NCBI GenBank assembly: GCA_964574935.1
Contig: CAZNOZ010000012.1
Span: forward strand, 1-64,000
Direction: 5' to 3'
DNA: 64,000 bases
Source: JBBECE01 sp964574935
GTDB taxonomy: Bacteria > Pseudomonadota > Alphaproteobacteria > Rhizobiales > Devosiaceae
The number at the start of each line of letters is the position of its first letter. The first letter of the stretch is position 1. The position numbers were made by a program, and so were the translations under genes. The notes under the pieces were generated by a model that made no database searches, was not told the origin of the DNA, and saw nothing but the letters and a program-made list of their open reading frames with translations. This document shows positions 8,379-16,535 of this stretch, piece by piece.

Positions 8379-9293
8379 ATGATGGCGGTGGCCGCGCAAA
8401 GCCTTCCTTATATCTCGTCTCGGCGCGGCCTCAGGGGCTGGAAGACAGCGGCCATCTTCACCGCGCCGGCGCTGATCCTGTTCACGCTGTTCATCGTGTG
8501 GCCGGTGATCGAGGCGGGAAGCACGTCGGTCTACAACTGGAACGGGCTGGGTGCGCCGCGCGCCGAAAAATTCCTCGGGCTGGGCAACTTCCAGCAGCTC
8601 CTGGGCAACAAGACGTTTGTCCGGGCGCTCGGCAACACCGGGCTGATCCTCGCGTCCTCGCTTCTGATCCAGCTGCCGTTGGCGCTGGGCATCGCCCAGC
8701 TGGTGGCCCGACGGCGCTGGGGATCGGTGGCGTTCCGTCTGATCTTCTTCATGCCGTTCATTCTGGCGGACGTCGCCGCCGGGTTGATCTTCCGGTTCGT
8801 TTTCGACGGCGACGTGGGGTTGGTGACACAGCTCAGCATGTTGTTCGGCGGTGGCGAGATTCACCTGCTGTCGGACAAGAACCTCGCCATCACGACGATC
8901 CTGTTCGTGGCGACGTGGAAGTATTTCGGCTTCCACATGATGCTTTACGTCGCCGGCATGCAGGCCATCGACCGCAGCCTCTACGAGGCCGCCTCCATCG
9001 ACGGCGCCAACGCGTGGCAGCAATTCTGGCATGTGACGTTGCCGGGGATCGCCTCGACGATCCGGCTGTCGGTGTTCTTCGCGATCCTGGGGTGCCTGCA
9101 GTTCTTCGACCTGGTGGTACCGCTGACCGGCGGGGGCCCGCTGAACTCCTCGCACACGATCGTGTCGTTCCTCTACTATTTCGGCATCGCCCGCATGCGG
9201 GTCGGCTACGGCAACGCCGTTGGCGTGACCCTGTTCATCCTGTGCGTGATCGTGGCTCTGGGCTATCGCAGATGGATCATGCGCAATGACTGA
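8379..9293 (+). CDS. CUT1 sugar ABC transporter permease (MalF type)
   Basis: A 304-residue inner-membrane permease with six predicted membrane segments. The first lies at FTAPALILFTLFIVWPVIEAG, and the cytoplasmic EAA loop reads EAASIDGANAWQQFWHVTLP near residues 206-225, the contact site for the ATPase. Start ATG at 8379. The gene overlaps the next permease by 8 bases, so the pair is translationally coupled. No ATPase gene belongs to this operon within the window; an MsmK/UgpC-type shared ATPase must be supplied from elsewhere. Confidence 0.92.
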   Translation: MMAVAAQSLPYISSRRGLRGWKTAAIFTAPALILFTLFIVWPVIEAGSTSVYNWNGLGAPRAEKFLGLGNFQQLLGNKTFVRALGNTGLILASSLLIQLPLALGIAQLVARRRWGSVAFRLIFFMPFILADVAAGLIFRFVFDGDVGLVTQLSMLFGGGEIHLLSDKNLAITTILFVATWKYFGFHMMLYVAGMQAIDRSLYEAASIDGANAWQQFWHVTLPGIASTIRLSVFFAILGCLQFFDLVVPLTGGGPLNSSHTIVSFLYYFGIARMRVGYGNAVGVTLFILCVIVALGYRRWIMRND

Positions 9294-10161
9294 CCGGGCG
9301 CTGCCAGCGACGCGCTATATCGAGCCGACGGCGCGCTATGTGGACCCGATGTGGTCGCTGGTGCGGCTGCTGATCCTGTTTCTGGTGGCCGGCGTGGTGC
9401 TTATCCCGATCCTTTCGACCGCGCTGGGCGGCCTGAAGACGATCGGCGAGCTCAGGACCAATCCGTTCGGGCTGCCCCACGAATGGCTGTGGGACAACTA
9501 CATAACCGTCGCCAGCCGCGAACGCGTCTGGCAGATGCTCGGTAATTCGCTGAATATCGGCCTGTTCACGGTGGCGCTGACCCTGGCGGTGGGGGCACCG
9601 GCGGCCTTCGCCTTCGCGCATCTGAAATTCTACGGCGAACAGTTGCTGTTCAACTACCTGATCCTGGGGCTGACCTTTCCGTTCGCGACCGCCATCCTGC
9701 CGCTGTTCCTGAAAATCCGCGACCTCAATCTGCTGGATACGCACTGGGGGATCATCATTCCGCAGGTGGCGTTCGGAATGGCGTCGAGCGTGCTTTTGAT
9801 GCGCAACGCCTTCCGGCAGATCCCCGACGAAGTGGTGGAGGCGGCCCTGGTGGACGGCGCCTCCTATGCGCGCATCTTCCGGTCGATCATTCTTCCGCTG
9901 TCGCTGCCGATCCTGTCGACGGTCGCGATCATCTCCTTCGTGACGAGCTGGAACAACTACCTGTTGCCGCTGGTGGTTCTGAACTCACCGGGCAATTACC
10001 CGTGGCCGCTCGGGCTGATGGAGTTCCACAGCCTGTACACGACCGACTGGCCATCGATCCTGTGCTACATCACGCTGACGATCATGCCGGCGATCTTCGT
10101 GTTCCTGATCGCGCAGCGCTACATCGTGGCCGGCCTCACCGCCGGCGCGGTCAAGGCCTGA
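9286..10161 (+). CDS. CUT1 sugar ABC transporter permease (MalG type)
   Basis: A 291-residue partner permease. Hydrophobic segments include LVRLLILFLVAGVVLIPILS, and the EAA loop is EAALVDGASYARIFRSIILP near residues 185-204. ATG at 9286 lies within the end of the upstream gene. The C-terminus IVAGLTAGAVKA matches the normal end of this family. The last codons and the TGA fall in a 30-bp tandem repeat that reaches into the convergent esterase gene. Confidence 0.92.
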   Translation: MTDRALPATRYIEPTARYVDPMWSLVRLLILFLVAGVVLIPILSTALGGLKTIGELRTNPFGLPHEWLWDNYITVASRERVWQMLGNSLNIGLFTVALTLAVGAPAAFAFAHLKFYGEQLLFNYLILGLTFPFATAILPLFLKIRDLNLLDTHWGIIIPQVAFGMASSVLLMRNAFRQIPDEVVEAALVDGASYARIFRSIILPLSLPILSTVAIISFVTSWNNYLLPLVVLNSPGNYPWPLGLMEFHSLYTTDWPSILCYITLTIMPAIFVFLIAQRYIVAGLTAGAVKA

Positions 10162-10210
10162 ACGCGCCTAGCCGGCGCGGTCAAGGCCTGAGTGTGCCTA
10201 GCCGGCGCGG
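10141..10210. repeat. 30-bp tandem repeat (2.3 copies) covering two convergent stop codons
   Basis: The unit starting GCCGGCGCGGTCAAGGCCTG occupies 10141-10170 and 10171-10200, differing at only three bases, and a third partial copy GCCGGCGCGG follows at 10201-10210. The first copy encodes the end of the permease, and the boundary of the second supplies the stop codon of the convergent hydrolase. This looks like a local slippage duplication of the permease 3' end. Confidence 0.9.
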
Positions 10211-11148
10211 CGCACGAGATCGGCGACGAAATCGGCGGCGTCGCCGATGATCCGGTCGGCCAGCGGCGTGACCGCCCGCATGATCCAGATACCGTGCAGC
10301 GCGCCGCGATATTCCGTGAAGCGCACGTCGACTCCCGCCTCGACGAGACGGGCCGCGTAGGCGCGGCCCTCGTCGCGCAGCGGATCGAACTCGCAGGTGG
10401 CGACGAACGCCGGCGGCAGCCCCGCCAGATCGTCCGCCAGGAGCACCGAGACCTCCGGTCCGAGCCGGGTCGCCCGGTCGGGCGCATAGGCCTCGTAGCA
10501 GTTGCGCAATCCCTGGGCCTCGAGCATGTAGCCGCTGGCGAACTGCGCGTAGCTCTCAGAGCCCATCCGCCCGTCGGTCACCGGATAGATCAGCACCTGA
10601 CCGCCAACAGGCAGGGATTTGTCGCGGGCCCTCAAAGCGAGAGACGCGGCGAGATTGCCGCCGGCGCTTTCGCCGCCCAGGATCGGCGCCGACGCGTCGA
10701 GGCCCAGCGCGGGCCCCGAGTCGACGAGCCAGCGCAGGGCGGCTTCGCAATCGTCGAGACCGGCGGGGTACGGAGCTTCCGGCGCCTTGCGATAGCTCAC
10801 GGATACGACGGCGCACCCCGCCCGATTGGCCAGGAGGCGCGCGGCGCCGTCATGGGTATCGATGCTGCCGTTCACCCAGCCGCCGCCGTGGATGAACAGC
10901 ACCGATCCGCGGGCGTCTTCAGGCCGATAGATGCGCGCCCGCAGTGTCCGTCCGTCCGCCGGCAGCTCCAAATCCTCGACATGCGCGACGCTGTCCGGAT
11001 CGCCCCAGTGCGCCGGCCAGGTGGCCTCGGCACGGGCTCGCATCTGGGTCCAGGACAGGTTCTTCAATCCCGGGTTGTCGGCCAGTTCCCTCGCCAGATC
11101 GTCGAGGAGGGCCCGCATGTCCGGCCTCAGGACGGGCGTGTCGGCCAT
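10198..11148 (-). CDS. Alpha/beta hydrolase, HSL-type esterase
   Basis: A 316-residue cytosolic esterase of the hormone-sensitive-lipase branch. It has the HGGGW oxyanion-hole motif (near residue 86), the nucleophile elbow GESAGG (near 155), the acid in CEFDPLRDEG and the histidine in ALHGIW near the end, a full catalytic triad. ATG at 11148 is chosen because AGGAGGAA sits 4-12 bases upstream; an upstream extension of seven codons is not supported. It ends the leftward CUT2 operon and may remove acyl groups (for example acetyl) from imported sugars, which is inference. Confidence 0.88.
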   Translation of the reverse strand: MADTPVLRPDMRALLDDLARELADNPGLKNLSWTQMRARAEATWPAHWGDPDSVAHVEDLELPADGRTLRARIYRPEDARGSVLFIHGGGWVNGSIDTHDGAARLLANRAGCAVVSVSYRKAPEAPYPAGLDDCEAALRWLVDSGPALGLDASAPILGGESAGGNLAASLALRARDKSLPVGGQVLIYPVTDGRMGSESYAQFASGYMLEAQGLRNCYEAYAPDRATRLGPEVSVLLADDLAGLPPAFVATCEFDPLRDEGRAYAARLVEAGVDVRFTEYRGALHGIWIMRAVTPLADRIIGDAADFVADLVRRAG

Positions 11149-11283
11149 ATTGTTCCTCCTAATCGGCAAGGGTGTCCGCGGCGCGGCGGCGCGCGGCTTA
11201 TCGCAACCGACCTTTCAAGGAAATTCCCGCCGCATCAACCCCGGCGCCCGGCTCGAATGCCGCCCGCCTCGGGGCGCGGCGGT

Positions 11284-12330
11284 TCAGGCGTCCATTGCGA
11301 TCAGTGCCTTGATCAGGCCGCCCTTCTGCGATGCCCATTTGGGGATGTCACGCGCCGCGTCGGCGAGCGTGGTGCGGTGCGTGACGAGGCGGTCGACCGG
11401 GATGCGGCCCTGGCGAATTGACTCAATGACGTGCTCGAAGTCGGCCAGGACGGCGTTTCGGCTGCCCAGCAGCGTCACCTCTTTGCGATGGAAGTCCGGA
11501 TCGCTGAAGACGATCGAATCCTTGACCACGCTGACCAACACATAGCGGCCGCCGGGGGCGACAAAATCGAAGCCCCGCTCCATGGCGGCGGCGCTTCCAG
11601 TGGCATCGAACACGACGTCGAAGCCCTCGCCGCCGGTCAGATCGGCGACCGAGGCGACCGCGTCGTCGCCACCGTGAATGGTGGCTACGTCGACGATCGA
11701 GCTCGCCGCCGCCAGCCGGTTCGCGTCGAGATCCATGACCGTCACCGCCGCGTCGCATTCACGAGCGAACAGGGACACGCCCAATCCGATCGGTCCGCAC
11801 CCGACGACGAGGACGCGCTGTCCGGCCGCGATCGCTCCCCGGCGCACCGCATGCGCGCCAATGGCGAGAAATTCGACCGCCGCGCATTCGTCCAGGCTGA
11901 GCCCATCGCCGCGCACCAGGTTCTGTTGCGGCACCGACAGCAGCGACGTCATGCCACCGTCGCGGTGCACCCCGAGTACGGAGATGTTCACGCAGCAGTT
12001 CGGTTTGCCGGCGCGGCAGGCGATGCACTCGCCGCACGACAGATAGGGGATGACCACATAGGTGCCGCCGGGCACCAGATCCGAGCCCTGCGGCGCCTCG
12101 ACGATTTCGACCGCGAGTTCGTGCCCCATGACGCGCGGATATTCGAGAAACGGGTGCTTGCCTTCGAAGATGTGAAAGTCGGTGCCGCAAATCCCCACGC
12201 GGCGGGGCCGAACAAGCGCCTCCCCCTCGTTGCGCGAGGGTCCGGGGCGGCGCTCGAAACCGAGTTCGCCGGGCTTGTAGCAGACGAGCGCTTCCGTCTC
12301 GTCGGGCGCGTGCGCGGAGCTGAGGGTCAT
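11284..12330 (-). CDS. Zinc-dependent alcohol dehydrogenase (MDR family)
   Basis: A 348-residue medium-chain dehydrogenase. GICGTD (near residue 47) gives the catalytic zinc cysteine, MGHEL (near 68) the GHE motif, and CGECIACRAGKPNCC (near 97-111) the four structural-zinc cysteines. VVGCGPIGLGVS near 175 is the NAD(P)-binding turn and an acidic residue ends the next strand (VMDLD), favouring NAD. Related enzymes oxidise polyols or sugar acids (galactonate, idonate, threonine). It follows the CUT2 binding-protein gene across a terminator-like hairpin, so it probably oxidises the imported sugar. Substrate not determinable. Confidence 0.88.
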   Translation of the reverse strand: MTLSSAHAPDETEALVCYKPGELGFERRPGPSRNEGEALVRPRRVGICGTDFHIFEGKHPFLEYPRVMGHELAVEIVEAPQGSDLVPGGTYVVIPYLSCGECIACRAGKPNCCVNISVLGVHRDGGMTSLLSVPQQNLVRGDGLSLDECAAVEFLAIGAHAVRRGAIAAGQRVLVVGCGPIGLGVSLFARECDAAVTVMDLDANRLAAASSIVDVATIHGGDDAVASVADLTGGEGFDVVFDATGSAAAMERGFDFVAPGGRYVLVSVVKDSIVFSDPDFHRKEVTLLGSRNAVLADFEHVIESIRQGRIPVDRLVTHRTTLADAARDIPKWASQKGGLIKALIAMDA

Positions 12331-12339
12331 ATCACTGCC

Positions 12340-12377
12340 AAAAAGATACCGGAGTCGGGACGAAGCCCGACTCCGGT
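12340..12377 (-). terminator. Strong hairpin with T-run inside the CUT2 operon
   Basis: On the minus strand ACCGGAGTCGGG pairs perfectly with CCCGACTCCGGT (12 bp, six-base loop CTTCGT; 12348-12377), followed at once by ATCTTTTT. It lies just after the binding-protein stop and before the dehydrogenase start. It fits an intrinsic terminator that lets only part of transcription continue, giving excess binding protein. Confidence 0.75.
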
Positions 12378-12384
12378 GGGGTTG

Positions 12385-13302
12385 CTACATCATGTCGTGC
12401 ATGTTGTCGGGCGTAACGAGCGCGGCGCCCGAGTCGATCAACGACTCAACTTCTCCGCCGCGGATCGCCGAGGCGAGGGCCTCAACGCCGTACTTGGCCA
12501 TGTTGAAGGGGAACTGCGCCACGGTGGCGTCTTCATAGCCCGCCTCCATGGCCTCCGCTTCGCCACAGCAGAAGTCGAAGCCCTGCAGGAAGATGTTGCC
12601 GGGGTCGATGCCCGCATTCTCGATCGCCTTGGCGGCACCGGCCGCCGGAGGACCGCACGCCGCGTAGATGGCGTTGACGTCCGGATTGGCGGTCAGGATG
12701 TCCTGGGCGACATTGAGGCCCAGTTCCTCGGTGCAATTGGTGGCACCGCGGCCGACGATCTCGACGTTGATACCTCCGAGACCCTCGAGCATGCCGTTGA
12801 CCCGGTCATCGAGCGCCGGGACGCCGGGCACGCCTTCGAGAATACCCAGCGTGTCGCCGTCGTTGAGTACGGTCGCGAGGTTCTGGCCCGCGATGACGCC
12901 GGCGGCGTAGTTATCGGTCGTGGCGATGGCGGTCAGGCCGGTCCAGTCCGGAATGGAGTTGTCCATCAGGACAACCTTCACGCCCTGCTCGATCGCCCGG
13001 TCGAGCGTCGAGGCGACCGTCGGATCGACCGGCGTGATGGCGATGCCGTCAACACCCTGGACGACCATCGACTCGATGAGCCGGATCTGGCCTTCGATGT
13101 CGGTGGCCGACTCGCCCACGCCGAAGACCAGCTCGATATTGCCGTCTTCCTCGGCAGCGGCACGTGCTCCATCTTCCATGGTGGCGAAGAACGGCACCGG
13201 GAACTTGGTGATGAAGCCGATTTTGACGCTGTCCTGAGCTGACGCGGGACCAGCGGTCACGGCAGCGATCGCCAGCCCTCCCAGCAGCAGATTTAGTTTC
13301 AT
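12385..13302 (-). CDS. CUT2 sugar ABC transporter substrate-binding protein (FrcB/RbsB-like)
   Basis: A 305-residue periplasmic-binding protein of the ribose/fructose type. A Sec signal covers residues 1-22 (ASA-QD). The mature part has VKIGFITKFPVPFFATMEDG, then DGIAITPVDPTVASTLDRA, LMDNSIPD, and DRVNGMLEGL, all standard for sugar-binding family-4 proteins. GGGAGGTAGACC precedes ATG at 13302. Gene order in transcription is permease, ATPase, binding protein, dehydrogenase, esterase. A CC pair (QGFDFCCGEA) could form a structural disulfide with another cysteine. Sugar specificity is unknown. Confidence 0.92.
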   Translation of the reverse strand: MKLNLLLGGLAIAAVTAGPASAQDSVKIGFITKFPVPFFATMEDGARAAAEEDGNIELVFGVGESATDIEGQIRLIESMVVQGVDGIAITPVDPTVASTLDRAIEQGVKVVLMDNSIPDWTGLTAIATTDNYAAGVIAGQNLATVLNDGDTLGILEGVPGVPALDDRVNGMLEGLGGINVEIVGRGATNCTEELGLNVAQDILTANPDVNAIYAACGPPAAGAAKAIENAGIDPGNIFLQGFDFCCGEAEAMEAGYEDATVAQFPFNMAKYGVEALASAIRGGEVESLIDSGAALVTPDNMHDMM

Positions 13303-13380
13303 GGTCTACCTCCCATTTGCGGTCGCCTCGGTTTGATTGCGACCTTCCTCTCCGCCTTCCCTTCGGGGTCGGCGAATTCC

Positions 13381-14145
13381 CTAGGCATCGGCGCCGACGA
13401 TCATCGACACCAGCGATTGTTGATTGGCATGGCTCGGCGTCAGTTCGCCGACCTTCCTGCCCTGCCGGAGCACGACCGCGCGATCGGCCAGCTCGACGAC
13501 TTGTTCCATGTTGTGCGTGATCAAAATGACGGCATTTCCCTCCGCGCGAAGCTGCGCGATCAGGTCCAGAACTCTGCGCGACTCGCGCACGCCAAGCGCC
13601 GCGGTCGGCTCGTCCAGCAACACGACCTTGCGTGCGAATACGGTCGCGCGCGCCACCGCAATCGCCTGACGCTGCCCGCCCGACATCAACGCCACGGGAA
13701 CATCGAGCCGCGGCAGCCTGACCTTGAGCCGATCGATGACGGATGCGGTCTCGCGTTCCATCGCCTTGCTGTTGAGCAATCGCAGGCCCTGGGGGAGCCA
13801 GGAGGGAAACGCGATCTCGCGGCCGCAATAGAAATTCTGGGCCGGCGTCAGATTGTCGAACAGTGCGAGGTCCTGGTAGACGGTTTCGATGCCGGCTCTC
13901 CGGGCGACCGCCGACGAATGCAGTGCGATGTGCTCGCCATCGAGCAGGATGTCGCCCTCGTCGAGCGCGTGAATGCCGCTGATGCACTTGACCAGCGTCG
14001 ACTTGCCGGCGCCGTTGTCGCCGAGCAATGCCAGCACCTCCCCCCGATGGGCCTCCAGAGTGACGTCCTCGAGCGCCTGCACGGCGCCGAAGCGCTTGTG
14101 CGCGTGGCGTACTTCGAGAATGGGTGTGGCGGCGGCGGTGCTCAA
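13381..14145 (-). CDS. CUT2 sugar ABC transporter ATP-binding protein (FrcA-like, single domain)
   Basis: A 254-residue ATPase with one ABC domain, unlike the double-length RbsA type: Walker A GDNGAGKST, signature MSGGQRQAIAVARA, Walker B VVLLDEPTAALG and the H-loop in LITHNM. Single-domain members of this class include rhizobial FrcA. No in-frame ATG exists near the domain start; TTG at 14145 is chosen because it overlaps the permease stop as TTGA and has GGCGAGG upstream. The open frame continues to 14562 but only antisense to nothing, within the permease gene, so that part is not coding in this frame. Confidence 0.88.
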   Translation of the reverse strand: MSTAAATPILEVRHAHKRFGAVQALEDVTLEAHRGEVLALLGDNGAGKSTLVKCISGIHALDEGDILLDGEHIALHSSAVARRAGIETVYQDLALFDNLTPAQNFYCGREIAFPSWLPQGLRLLNSKAMERETASVIDRLKVRLPRLDVPVALMSGGQRQAIAVARATVFARKVVLLDEPTAALGVRESRRVLDLIAQLRAEGNAVILITHNMEQVVELADRAVVLRQGRKVGELTPSHANQQSLVSMIVGADA

Positions 14146-15185
14146 TGGGGCCTCGCCGCCTGCATGACGCGCATGCGACCCTCCAGATAATTGCGCAACA
14201 CATCGGCTTCGACCGCCATCACGATGATCAGGCCGATGGCGATCATCTGGAAGTAGACGTTGACGTTGAGCAGATTGAGTGCGTTGCGGATGACGCCGAT
14301 CATCACCGCGCCGATGAGCGCGTGTCCGATATGGCCCCTTCCGCCCAGAAAACTCGCCCCGCCAATGATCACCGCCGCGATCGTGTCGAGCTCGAGCAGA
14401 TTGCCATAGAGCGGCGAGCTGGCTTCGGTGCGCCCGGCCAGGACGACGGCGCCGATGCCCGCGCACATGCCGGATATGACATAGACGGAAACCAGAACGC
14501 CGCGGATCGGAATGCCCATCTGCACGGCCGCCTCCGGCTTGCCGCCCACGGCGTAGATCCAACGTCCCCAGACCACGTACCGGGCCATCACAAAAACGAT
14601 CGCCACGACGCCGAAAACGATAAAAAAGGAGTTGGGGATACCGAAGCCCCCGCTGTCGCCGATCGCGCCGATGGCGTCCGGCATGCCGCGCATCGTGGTG
14701 TGCCCGACAGCCAGCTCCAGCGCCAGACCCCGGCAGATGCTGAGGGTCGCCAGGGTGATGATGAAGGCGTGGGGCAATCGCCCGAAGACATAGACGATGC
14801 CGTTGACGGCGCCGACCGCGGCACCCGTCGCAATCATCGCGAGCGCGACGAGCGCGGCGGAATCGACGTAGCGATACAAAAGCCCGCCGACGACGGTCGC
14901 CAGCGCCAGATTGGCGCCCACCGACAGATCGATCCCTCGGGTGAGGATGACCAGATGCTGTCCGATCGCCACGATGGCGATGACGGCGGTCTGCGCGAGT
15001 ATGTTAGAGATGTTGATCGGCTTGAGGAAATTAGGCGTCAATAGGCTGATAATGACGATGAGCGCCACCAGAATCACCGTGGGTCCCGCACTCAGCAACC
15101 GGAGGGTGAGCGAGAGAATGGAAAGTTCGGTCAGCCGATGCCTATCGGTGACCGATCCTGCGGTGCCATCGGGATTTTCGACCAT
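14142..15185 (-). CDS. CUT2 sugar ABC transporter permease (FrcC/RbsC-like)
   Basis: A 347-residue inner-membrane permease of the ribose/fructose family. It has about ten hydrophobic segments, the conserved GQHLVILTRGIDLSVGANLA loop near residues 80-99, and GGASFLGGRGHIGHALIGA near 270-288. The first 30 residues are a polar cytosolic extension. ATG at 15185 with GGAAG upstream. It is the first gene of the leftward operon and shares a 111-base divergent promoter with the GntR-family gene, which makes that regulator its likely controller. Confidence 0.92.
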   Translation of the reverse strand: MVENPDGTAGSVTDRHRLTELSILSLTLRLLSAGPTVILVALIVIISLLTPNFLKPINISNILAQTAVIAIVAIGQHLVILTRGIDLSVGANLALATVVGGLLYRYVDSAALVALAMIATGAAVGAVNGIVYVFGRLPHAFIITLATLSICRGLALELAVGHTTMRGMPDAIGAIGDSGGFGIPNSFFIVFGVVAIVFVMARYVVWGRWIYAVGGKPEAAVQMGIPIRGVLVSVYVISGMCAGIGAVVLAGRTEASSPLYGNLLELDTIAAVIIGGASFLGGRGHIGHALIGAVMIGVIRNALNLLNVNVYFQMIAIGLIIVMAVEADVLRNYLEGRMRVMQAARPH

Positions 15186-15205
15186 CCCTCGCTTCCGTTG
15201 CCAAG

Positions 15206-15254
15206 TTGTCCGTCTGGCCCATTATCGACAAAACACGACCACTAGTCGCTGGTC
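15206..15254. promoter_or_regulatory. Two inverted repeats in the divergent CUT2/GntR promoter
   Basis: TTGTC (15206-15210) and GACAA (15227-15231) form an inverted repeat with a 16-base spacer. GACCA (15237-15241) and TGGTC (15250-15254) form another with 8 bases between, the spacing class bound by GntR/FadR dimers. Another GACAA occurs at 15271-15275. The region is clearly less GC-rich than its surroundings. Operator function is inferred from position. Confidence 0.5.
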
Positions 15255-15296
15255 AATCGGTTTCTTATATGACAAAAAACGTGCCGGGATACACCG

Positions 15297-16241
15297 ATGA
15301 AAAGCGATACGGTTTACAAACGGGCCTTCAACAACGCCGTGGATCTCATCTCGACGCTGGCGAGAGGCGACAGGCTGCCTTCGGAAAACCGGCTGGGCCA
15401 GCAGTTGGGTGTGAGCCGCACGACCGTGCGCAAGGTGCTCAACGCGCTGGCCGAGCGCGGCGTGGTGGTGGCTAACGGGCGCGAAAGCGGCCTGACCGTC
15501 ACCGACCGGCCCGTGCAGCGGTTTCCCGAAGCCGAGACCATTCCGAGATCGGAGCATCTCGAACGGAAGTTCATGGAGTGGATGGTCAGCGACGCGGCAC
15601 AGCCGGGAACCACCATCAACGAGCGCGAGCTGGCGCGGCAATTCGGCGTCGCCACGAGCGGGATCAGGGAGTTCCTCAATCGCTTCCAGCGCTTCGGGTT
15701 GATCGAAAAGCGGCCGAACGCAGGCTGGCTGTTCAAGGGATTTACGACGAATTTCGCCCTGGAGCTGTTCGAAATCCGCGAGGTGTTCGAATTGCGTTCG
15801 GCGAAAGCGTTCGGTGCCTTGCCCGGCGACTCGCCGCTATGGGCCAAGCTGGAGCGGCTGCGCGAGGAGCACACCGCCCTGCTGGCGGACCTCGATCACC
15901 GCTACCGGGATTTCTCCGACCTCGACAACCGGCTGCACAGGCTGGTCAACGCGGCGGCGCCCAACCGGTTTGTCGACGGCTTCTACGATATCATCAGCCT
16001 GATCTTCCACTACCACTACCAGTGGAACAAACGCGACGAACGGCAGCGCAACGAGGTCGCGGTCCGCGAGCACCTGACCTATATCGCCGCGCTGCAGGGC
16101 CGGAACCCCGACCTCATCGAATTGGCCTGCCGGGCGCACCTGGCGTCGGCACGGGAGACGCTGATCCGGGCGACGTCCGGGCGGCTGCGAGATCGAACGG
16201 CCGATGGCGTGCACTCCATCGCCGCCGGCGCGGCGAACTAG
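15297..16241 (+). CDS. GntR-family transcriptional regulator with two winged-helix domains
   Basis: A 314-residue regulator. Residues 1-68 form a GntR winged helix (LPSENRLGQQLGVSRTTVRKVLNALAERGVV). Residues 90-152 look like a second GntR/FCD-type winged helix (ERELARQFGVATSGIREFLNRFQRFGLIEKRPNAGW), and the rest is an all-helical FCD-like effector domain with conserved H residues around DLDNRLHRLVNAAAPN and IFHYHYQW. ATG at 15297. Divergent from the CUT2 operon, it probably represses that operon and senses an intermediate of the sugar. Confidence 0.87.
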   Translation: MKSDTVYKRAFNNAVDLISTLARGDRLPSENRLGQQLGVSRTTVRKVLNALAERGVVVANGRESGLTVTDRPVQRFPEAETIPRSEHLERKFMEWMVSDAAQPGTTINERELARQFGVATSGIREFLNRFQRFGLIEKRPNAGWLFKGFTTNFALELFEIREVFELRSAKAFGALPGDSPLWAKLERLREEHTALLADLDHRYRDFSDLDNRLHRLVNAAAPNRFVDGFYDIISLIFHYHYQWNKRDERQRNEVAVREHLTYIAALQGRNPDLIELACRAHLASARETLIRATSGRLRDRTADGVHSIAAGAAN

Positions 16242-16535
16242 GACGGCGAGATTGGATGCCGGGAGCCTGAATCGCTTCGAGGCCGGCGCGAGATTGGTTG
16301 TCCGCTTTGCTTTGGCGCGCCCGGGCGCGCTGCGTGGCGCCGGTTCGCGGCGCGTGGCGCCGAAGGGCGCTCTCCCTCGCCGCGCGGCGGTGACCGTCGA
16401 GCCGGCAAGCCCTGGCGGTAAACTGCGCCGACCCCGGCTGACGGGTACCGATCGGCGGCCGAGAGTTGCGCGTTGGAAAGGCGCCTTGGCCTGAACTTGC
16501 CGGAGCGGCGATCGGCGGAGCACCGAAGCACCACG
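16242..16535. other. Gene-free spacer upstream of the LacI-family gene
   Basis: In these 294 bases I see no convincing ORF. The stretch 16310-16375 is very GC-rich with the element GCGTGGCGCCG present twice about 22 bases apart, which can fold into hairpins and may end transcription from the GntR gene. A longer frame for the next gene is open from 16473, but its extra residues do not fit the family. Confidence 0.4.

Noticed and set aside
11431..13242. 603-codon open frame opposite the dehydrogenase and binding-protein genes
   Set aside because: It crosses two real genes and an intrinsic-terminator hairpin, and its peptide has no recognisable domain.
16310..16375. GC-rich repeats before the LacI-family gene as an operator
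   Set aside because: The symmetry is what random very GC-rich sequence gives; the strong palindromes are instead upstream of pckA.
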